This document shows positions 7,355 through 11,238 of a stretch of DNA of 11,238 nt, piece after piece (position 1 is the first letter of the stretch; every line of letters starts with the position of its first letter). A program made the position numbers and the translations under genes. Below the pieces are notes generated by a model. That model was not told the origin of the DNA. It did no database searches and saw nothing but the letters and a program-made list of their open reading frames with translations. Location of the stretch: the NCBI GenBank assembly GCA_031264605.1, contig JAISDQ010000037.1, positions 1 to 11,238 of the forward strand, in the 5' to 3' direction. This DNA is from Synergistaceae bacterium (lineage in GTDB: Bacteria; Synergistota; Synergistia; Synergistales; Synergistaceae).

Positions 7355-8403
7355 AAAAGCAAAAATGGCCTCAAACATTTTGCTGGCTTCTTTGGTTGCT
7401 GTTCGTCGTCGTTGGCGCGTTCACGGCGGGGTATTTTCTGACCGCGCTGATTTACAAAATGACGGGCCGCCCGTCGGAGCCGGTATCGTATGTACTTAAC
7501 GGAATTATATTGCTTGCCGTGTCAGCGTTGGAATGTTTCGTGTTTTTCTTTGCAGTCCGACGCGCTGGGCGCGGAAAAGTGCCTGATATGTTTCACGACA
7601 GCTCGTTCAGGGCCGTCAGCGACGCCATGAGCCGGATTGCGCGCGGAGATTTCAGCGTATTCGTCGACCCAAACGGCTTCGGATTCAACGAATACATCGA
7701 CAGCGTCAATACAATGGCGAAAGAACTTGGCTCCATGGAAACCTTACGGCAGGACTTTGTCGCTAATGTTTCCCACGAGATACAGTCTCCGCTTACGTCC
7801 ATCAGCGGCTATATAGAACTGTTGGAAAATGACGCGACACCGCCCACACGGCGAAAACATTACTTCGAGGTCATTAAAGCCGAAAGCGGCCGGCTGTCGC
7901 GGTTAAGCTCGAATTTATTGAAGCTTTCCTCGCTGGATTCCGGCGTTGTCCCGCTTTCCGCGACTCGGTTCGACTTAGACGAGCAACTGCAAAATACGGT
8001 GATTTTACTTGACCCGCAATGGTCGGAGAAAAATATATCCGTAACTGCCGACCTCGATAAAGTGACCGTTTCCGCCGACGAGGAACTTCTCTCCCAGGTA
8101 TGGATCAACCTCCTGCACAACGCGGTCAAATTCACGCCGGAGGGCGGCGCGATTCATGTTACGCTGACCACGGGCGATGAGAAAACGGTATGTACGATTG
8201 CCGACAACGGTATAGGCATCGCGCCGGAGGCTAAACGCCGTATCTTTGAACGATTCTACAAAGAGGATAAATCCCATGACCGATCAATTGGGGGCAACGG
8301 TCTGGGGCTCTCGCTCGTGAAAAAAATCGTAGAGCTGCACGGCGGCAGTGTAAGTGTGGAAAGCGAGCTTGGAAAAGGAACGGCCTTCACAGTCACCCTT
8401 TGA
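7351..8403 (+). CDS. sensor histidine kinase, small-loop membrane type
   Basis: This membrane kinase is the probable partner of the preceding regulator (ATGA overlap; GGAGG at 7339-7343, 7 bases upstream). Of 350 residues, two membrane segments are visible at about 9-34 and 46-70, joined by only about 11 residues. There is therefore no real extracellular sensor domain. A HAMP-like linker follows (ARGDFSV, about 97-103), then the dimerisation helix with H-box FVANVSHEIQSPL, phospho-accepting His142. The ATPase domain has the N-box NLLHNAVKFT (253-262), DNGIGI at 285-290, FERFYKED at 299-306 and GNGLGLSLVKK at 315-325. Short-loop kinases are known to sit beside ABC transporters that respond to membrane-active antibiotics, often sensing through the transporter or within the membrane. 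The HEIQSPL version of the H-box is one I associate with Firmicutes; that is recollection, not search. Confidence 0.92.
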   Translation: MKKQKWPQTFCWLLWLLFVVVGAFTAGYFLTALIYKMTGRPSEPVSYVLNGIILLAVSALECFVFFFAVRRAGRGKVPDMFHDSSFRAVSDAMSRIARGDFSVFVDPNGFGFNEYIDSVNTMAKELGSMETLRQDFVANVSHEIQSPLTSISGYIELLENDATPPTRRKHYFEVIKAESGRLSRLSSNLLKLSSLDSGVVPLSATRFDLDEQLQNTVILLDPQWSEKNISVTADLDKVTVSADEELLSQVWINLLHNAVKFTPEGGAIHVTLTTGDEKTVCTIADNGIGIAPEAKRRIFERFYKEDKSHDRSIGGNGLGLSLVKKIVELHGGSVSVESELGKGTAFTVTL

Positions 8404-8441
8404 GTTTATATTTGTTTATACTCCGTTATGTCCCGTTTATT
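8404..8441 (+). promoter_or_regulatory. phased direct repeats, likely response-regulator operator
   Basis: Directly after the kinase stop there are four similar heptamers on the same strand: GTTTATA at 8404, GTTTATA at 8414, GTTATGT at 8425 and GTTTATT at 8435. Their starts are 10, 11 and 10 bases apart, one helical turn each. The first two are identical. Tandem direct repeats at this period are typical sites for OmpR/PhoB-family dimers. The array ends 9 bases before a TATAAT, the position expected for an activator that replaces a weak -35. The operator role is inferred. Confidence 0.6.
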
Positions 8442-8475
8442 TTGCGGCTTTATAATCGGCTGTAAATGAAACGGG
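8432..8475 (+). terminator. imperfect inverted repeat, possible terminator or attenuator
   Basis: CCCGTTTATTT (8432-8442) can pair with AAAT-G-AAACGGG (8464-8475), 11 pairs with one bulged G. TCCTTTTATC follows at 8478. It could end kinase read-through transcripts weakly; the T-run is short and starts several bases after the stem. The TATAAT lies in the loop, so a transcript starting at that promoter would contain only the right arm. Function is uncertain. Confidence 0.35.
8451..8456 (+). promoter_or_regulatory. -10 element of a probable exporter promoter
   Basis: This is a perfect TATAAT 54 bases before the first ATG of the exporter ATPase gene. No convincing TTGACA is found 16-19 bases upstream (8426-8431 reads TTATGT). 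Activation would therefore probably need the regulator bound at the adjacent repeats. A second -10-like TATACT at 8417-8422 lies inside the repeats and has no -35. Confidence 0.55.
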
Positions 8476-8509
8476 GGTCCTTTTATCGCAACCAAAAGAT
8501 GATAACGGA

Positions 8510-9523
8510 ATGTCAATTATTCAGGTAAATGCGAATGGAAGCGCGGCAATGGAGAATAACGCGGTTTTAGCGGTTGAAGCTCACGGTCTGGTAAAGACCT
8601 TCGGCCGTAACAGGGCTGTCGACGGAGTGAGCCTGAGCGTTCCGACAGGCAGTATATGCGGCGTGTTGGGGCCGAACGGCGCGGGAAAAACCACTACTAT
8701 AAATATGCTTGCCACGTTGTCAAAACCGGATGCGGGGAATGTAAAAATATTCGGCTACGATGTTCTGCGCGAAACGCACATTGTGCGTCAACTGATTGGG
8801 CTGACAGGGCAATTCGCTTCTATCGACGAGGAGCTGACCGCGTTTCAGAACCTTACGATTTTCGGCAGATTGTACGGATATTCCTGCAAAGATTCTAAAC
8901 GTAAAGCGAATGAACTCCTGGAAGAATTCGGACTTGGCGATGCGATGGGCCGCTCGTTGTCAAAATTTTCCGGCGGTATGCGACGCAGGCTCGACCTCGC
9001 GGTAAGCCTGATTGCCCGTCCGCCGCTGATCTTCCTCGACGAGCCGACGACAGGGCTCGATCCAAGGACTCGGACGCAGATGTGGCGAACGATACGCGAT
9101 CTTGTAAAAGGCGGCTCGACGGTACTGCTGACGACACAGTATCTCGACGAAGCCGATCAGCTTGCCGACGACATTGTTCTCATCGACAGGGGACGAGTCG
9201 TCGCGAACGATACGCCCGACGGATTGAAACGCTCCGTGGGAAGCAGTTCGTTGCACCTGACCGTCAAAAACGCTGATAACGCTGCCGACGCGGCGCGGAT
9301 CACCGAGTGCGTACTCTGCGCGAGAGTCCGCCTTGCGAAAGCATCCGAGTTGACCGCTCCGATGGACGATATCGGCAAGCTGACCGATGTGCTGACGGCG
9401 CTGAAAGACGCCGGAATAACGTTGTCCTGGATAAATATCTTTCAACCAACACTCGATGAGGTGTTCTTCGCGCTGACGGGCGAGGGTTCCAAAGATAAAA
9501 AGGAGGAAAATCAAAATGGCTGA
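8510..9523 (+). CDS. ABC-2 exporter ATP-binding subunit, DrrA-like
   Basis: This cytoplasmic ATPase powers the permease encoded next. From ATG 8510 it has 337 residues: Walker A GPNGAGKTT at 54-62, Q-loop Gln101 (TGQFASIDEEL), signature FSGGMRRRLDLA at 153-164, Walker B LIFLDE at 173-178 and D-loop PTTGLDPRTRTQMW. The switch position is Gln210 (LLTTQYLDEADQLAD) where most ABC ATPases have His. This and the sequence around it are characteristic of the daunorubicin-resistance (DrrA) group. A C-terminal accessory domain (about 235-325) ends with the usual LDEVFFALTG. ATG 8549 (13 codons in, with GGAAG 7 bases before it) is an equally possible start, since similarity begins after it. It overlaps the permease gene by 8 bases. 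The exported substrate cannot be read. Confidence 0.92.
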   Translation: MSIIQVNANGSAAMENNAVLAVEAHGLVKTFGRNRAVDGVSLSVPTGSICGVLGPNGAGKTTTINMLATLSKPDAGNVKIFGYDVLRETHIVRQLIGLTGQFASIDEELTAFQNLTIFGRLYGYSCKDSKRKANELLEEFGLGDAMGRSLSKFSGGMRRRLDLAVSLIARPPLIFLDEPTTGLDPRTRTQMWRTIRDLVKGGSTVLLTTQYLDEADQLADDIVLIDRGRVVANDTPDGLKRSVGSSSLHLTVKNADNAADAARITECVLCARVRLAKASELTAPMDDIGKLTDVLTALKDAGITLSWINIFQPTLDEVFFALTGEGSKDKKEENQNG

Positions 9524-10334
9524 TACAATCGTCATACCCGCCTCCGAGCGCAAACTGAAAAATCGCGTCGGAGTCGGCCGCACGATCAGCAGCATATCCA
9601 CGTTCGCGTATCGGGCGCTGTTGAAAATGTTCAAGAATCCCGAAATATTTGTGGATTTCGTGGTCTTGCCGGTTATGTTCACGCTGCTCTTCGCCTTTTT
9701 ATTCGGGGGAGCGATTTCAGGCGACGTCCGGAGCTATCTGCCGATTGTTATCCCCGGCGTTTTGCTGCAGGCATCTTTCACCAATTGCACCACCGCGGGC
9801 ACTAAACTGCGCGAGGATGTGGACAAGGGCACGACAAGCCGTTTCAAATCCATGCCGATCGCGCAAATCGCTCCGTTGGCGGGGAGTTTGATTGCCGACC
9901 TTGTACGTTACGTAACGGGGGGAATCACCGTTTTTACCATGGGATATATTCTCGGTTACAGACCCGAAGCAGGCGTGCACGCGGTCGTTTTCAGCATACT
10001 TTTCATGATGCTCGTCGCTTGGTGTCTGAGTTGGGTGTTCGCGTTCATCAGCATGTGTACAAAGACTATTTCAACCGCGTCCGCGATTGGCGTAGTGGTG
10101 ATGTTCCCGTTAGTGTTCCTGTCGAACGCTTTTGTTCCGGCCGAAACGATGCCGGACCGGCTGCGGTTTTTTGTCCTGCGTATCAATCCGCTGTCCCGCG
10201 TCGTGACGACGGTACGGCGGTTATTGACTTACGGCGCGATAGGCGCTGATTTTTGGTTCACGTTATTCGGCGCTTTGGCGATACTCGCCGTATTCATTCC
10301 GCTGACGCTTTACGCATATAAGCGCAAGGCATGA
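9516..10334 (+). CDS. ABC-2 exporter permease, DrrB-like
   Basis: This is the membrane half of the exporter. It has 272 residues with six predicted membrane segments, at about 44-65, 74-95, 120-147, 153-178, 187-208 and 245-268. Typical ABC-2 features are the cytoplasmic coupling region EDVDKGTTSRFKSMPI (about 100-115) and FLSNAFVPAETMP (201-213), which corresponds to the conserved extracellular loop of DrrB proteins. AGGAGG at 9501-9506 lies 9 bases before the ATG, inside the ATPase gene, so the pair is coupled. The stop codon sits in the loop of a hairpin (10322-10343). Together with the kinase and regulator upstream this suggests a drug or toxic-lipid export unit; the substrate is unknown. 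Confidence 0.92.
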   Translation: MADTIVIPASERKLKNRVGVGRTISSISTFAYRALLKMFKNPEIFVDFVVLPVMFTLLFAFLFGGAISGDVRSYLPIVIPGVLLQASFTNCTTAGTKLREDVDKGTTSRFKSMPIAQIAPLAGSLIADLVRYVTGGITVFTMGYILGYRPEAGVHAVVFSILFMMLVAWCLSWVFAFISMCTKTISTASAIGVVVMFPLVFLSNAFVPAETMPDRLRFFVLRINPLSRVVTTVRRLLTYGAIGADFWFTLFGALAILAVFIPLTLYAYKRKA

Positions 10335-10343
10335 TCCTTGCGC
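10322..10343. terminator. hairpin between convergent gene ends
   Basis: GCGCAAGG (10322-10329) and CCTTGCGC (10336-10343) form a perfect 8-base stem around a 6-base loop that contains the permease stop codon. On the minus strand the stem is followed by TTATATGCG, on the plus strand by GATTTCAG. It would be a weak intrinsic terminator, better for transcripts from the amidohydrolase side. Its place between two converging ends supports a terminator role. Confidence 0.5.
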
Positions 10344-10361
10344 GATTTCAGCGCCGTCGCT

Positions 10362-10490
10362 TTACGCCCTCGCGTAAACCTCATCGCCGTTCACGAAGGT
10401 TTTCACCACTTTCGAGCGGGCGTCCAGAGGATCGCCTTCCCATACCGCTATATCCGCGTCTTTGCCGCGCTCCAGGCTTCCCACGGCAAC
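10362..10490 (-). pseudogene. C-terminal fragment of an amidohydrolase
   Basis: About 42 residues end at TAA 10364-10362 on the minus strand. They read VGSLERGKDADIAVWEGDP, then a VVKTFVNGDEVYARA ending. This is the hallmark C-terminus of imidazolonepropionase/dihydroorotase-type metal-dependent amidohydrolases, the small beta domain after the TIM barrel. The open frame continues upstream to 10796, but that part is only the antisense of the permease fragment. The barrel and metal ligands are therefore gone. The similarity stops somewhere between 10485 and 10515. Host-like GC and codon style suggest it is an old chromosomal gene cut by a rearrangement. It cannot be functional here. Confidence 0.75.
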
Positions 10491-10515
10491 AATTTTCTTA
10501 GTGACCTTCCCAGCT

Positions 10516-11077
10516 TTGGAGAATATGGATCCCTCTCTGGAGGAAGCTGCTCGAATTACAGGCGGATCGGTTGTGCGTTCTGTATTTGATGTGACGCTTC
10601 CCATGATGAAACCCGCCATAATTTCCGGTATAATGTTAGCGTTTGGCCAAACTGTGGCGCTATCTGGCGTGCCGCGTATGCTCAATATTAACGTCCTAAC
10701 GTTGGCAATCCGTGAATCGGTAGTCGTTATGGATTTCAAAGGCGGCGCCGTACTTTCGGTATTTACTACGTTGCTGTCGTTTGCGGCTGTGTTCATTTAT
10801 AGGCGTTCAATTCGTTCAGGAAAAATGTACAGCACAATCTCGTCAAAAGGATTCCGGCCCAATGTGATGCGCTTGAACAAATCGCGTCATTTTTTTACCG
10901 CGCTGGGACTTGTATACGCTACATTTGCGTTTCTTCTGCCATACACTACATTGATCATTGCGTCGTTTATGAGAAGCGTTGGGCATGGTTTCATGAAGGG
11001 GAATTTTACCTTGTATAACTACACGAGCGTGTTTCAAAGCAACATTACATGGGATGCTCTTAAAAACAGCACAATCC
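10516..11077 (+). pseudogene. internal fragment of FbpB/ThiP-like tandem ABC permease
   Basis: The frame encodes the end of one permease domain, with the ATPase-docking EAA loop (LENMDPSLEEAARITGG, then VTLPMMKPAI) and membrane helices to about 10800. A basic linker follows, then the start of a second domain (FFTALGLVYATFAFLLPYT, about 10885-10940, then NFTLYNYTSVF and ALKNSTIL). Two fused permease domains are the layout of ferric iron/thiamine-type importers (FbpB, ThiP), usually over 500 residues. Only about 190 remain. The 5' side runs into antisense amidohydrolase sequence and the 3' side is ended by the palindromic element, whose TGA at 11086-11088 closes the frame. The chimeric open frame from 10462 is not a real gene start. 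The region is AT-richer than the fab block (45% GC counted in 10861-10920). Confidence 0.78.
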
Positions 11078-11099
11078 TAGTACCTTGACAAAGTTAAAT
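11075..11099 (+). repeat. left terminal inverted repeat
   Basis: Pairs with 11163-11187; mismatches are at 11084 (C) and 11093 (G). Its TGA at 11086-11088 supplies the stop for the interrupted permease frame. It contains TTGACA, but no -10 at proper spacing (TATAAA at 11105-11110 is only 14 bases on). Confidence 0.75.
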
Positions 11100-11112
11100 T
11101 CTACTATAAAGA

Positions 11113-11150
11113 TGTTCTCAAAACCTATCTTGATGTGGATTATGAGAACA
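11113..11150. repeat. inner inverted repeat of the palindromic element
   Basis: TGTTCTCA (11113-11120) and TGAGAACA (11143-11150) are perfect complements around a 22-base loop. Nested in the terminal repeats they would give a transcript a long two-tier hairpin. Confidence 0.65.
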
Positions 11151-11162
11151 AAACATTATTGT

Positions 11163-11187
11163 ATTTAATTTTGTCAAAGTACTAGGA
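11163..11187 (-). repeat. right terminal inverted repeat
   Basis: Reverse complement of 11075-11099 apart from two positions; ends in GTACTAGGA. It marks the limit of the element. Confidence 0.75.
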
Positions 11188-11238
11188 GCTTGCTTCGGCA
11201 GAGTGCGGATAATCTGCGAAAACAGTTTATCTTCGATT
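11188..11238. other. unassigned 51-base tail
   Basis: This is too short to assign. Open frames exist on both strands. On the minus strand IEDKLFSQIIRTLPKQA looks protein-like, but nothing in it is diagnostic. It does not continue the interrupted permease. Confidence 0.3.

Larger units (their letters stand above)
11075..11187. mobile_element. 113-base palindromic element, MITE-like
   Basis: The element is bounded by 25-base terminal inverted repeats (11075-11099 and 11163-11187) with two mismatches. The left end begins TCCTAGTACCTTGACAAAG. Inside is a second 8-base inverted repeat. CTAG occurs at both outer ends (11077-11080 and 11183-11186) and could be either a 4-base target duplication or part of the repeat; being palindromic, it cannot be told apart from one copy. 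No transposase is present, so it would depend on an enzyme in trans, or be the joined ends of a deleted insertion sequence. It interrupts the permease fragment, but joining the flanks does not give a recognisable permease continuation. The family is not identified. Confidence 0.7.

Noticed and set aside
8404..8441. CRISPR-like or satellite repeat array
   Set aside because: Units are 7-base motifs at 10-11-base period without spacers of constant length. An operator array explains them better.
10462..10515. Start of a complete permease gene at 10462
   Set aside because: The first 8 or more codons are antisense to the amidohydrolase tail, and the protein lacks most of the first permease domain.
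11085..11110. Promoter inside the palindromic element (TTGACA and TATAAA)
   Set aside because: The spacer is only 14 bases and nothing suitable lies downstream within the window. TTGACA is part of the terminal repeat.
1..11238. tRNA, rRNA, riboswitch or CRISPR features
   Set aside because: No cloverleaf, conserved rRNA segment, known riboswitch core or repeat-spacer pattern was seen on either strand. Small structured RNAs cannot be excluded by eye.

Overview
The window looks like a GC-rich bacterium with Clostridia- or Synergistota-like gene content. The evidence is a fabH-fabK-fabD-fabG-acpP-fabF-rnc cluster, FabK (the FMN-type enoyl reductase) in place of FabI, and a host codon style that combines high GC with frequent Ile ATA and Arg AGG. 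Synergistota is my best guess, from gene order and style only; no rRNA or species marker is present.

Region 1 (1-6669) is one tightly packed plus-strand operon for type II fatty acid synthesis. It starts inside fabH (condensation that starts the chain), then fabK (enoyl-ACP reduction), fabD (malonyl loading), fabG (ketoacyl reduction), acpP (carrier), fabF (elongation) and rnc (RNase III). A secreted protein that looks like a divergent TroA/ZnuA-type binding protein follows, overlapping rnc by 4 bases. Catalytic residues are intact in all recognised enzymes. Most gaps are 0-30 bases. The exception is a 63-base acpP-fabF gap, which holds a strong hairpin.

Region 2 (6674-10334) is a four-gene cassette: OmpR-type response regulator, small histidine kinase with almost no extracellular loop, and an ABC-2 exporter pair (DrrA-like ATPase, DrrB-like permease). 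Its codon use and lower GC differ from the fab block, which suggests it was acquired and landed directly behind the TroA-like gene. The 106-base gap between kinase and exporter carries four helically phased copies of a GTTTATA-like motif ending just upstream of a perfect TATAAT. This is a plausible operator/promoter by which the regulator controls the exporter. The likely role is export of, or resistance to, a toxic amphiphile or envelope-active compound.

Region 3 (10335-11238) is gene debris. It holds a reverse-strand C-terminus of an amidohydrolase, joined head-on to an internal fragment of an FbpB/ThiP-like tandem iron-type permease. That permease is cut by a 113-base palindromic element with 25-base terminal inverted repeats (MITE-like). 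The last 51 bases cannot be assigned. This looks like a rearrangement hot spot at the edge of the cassette.
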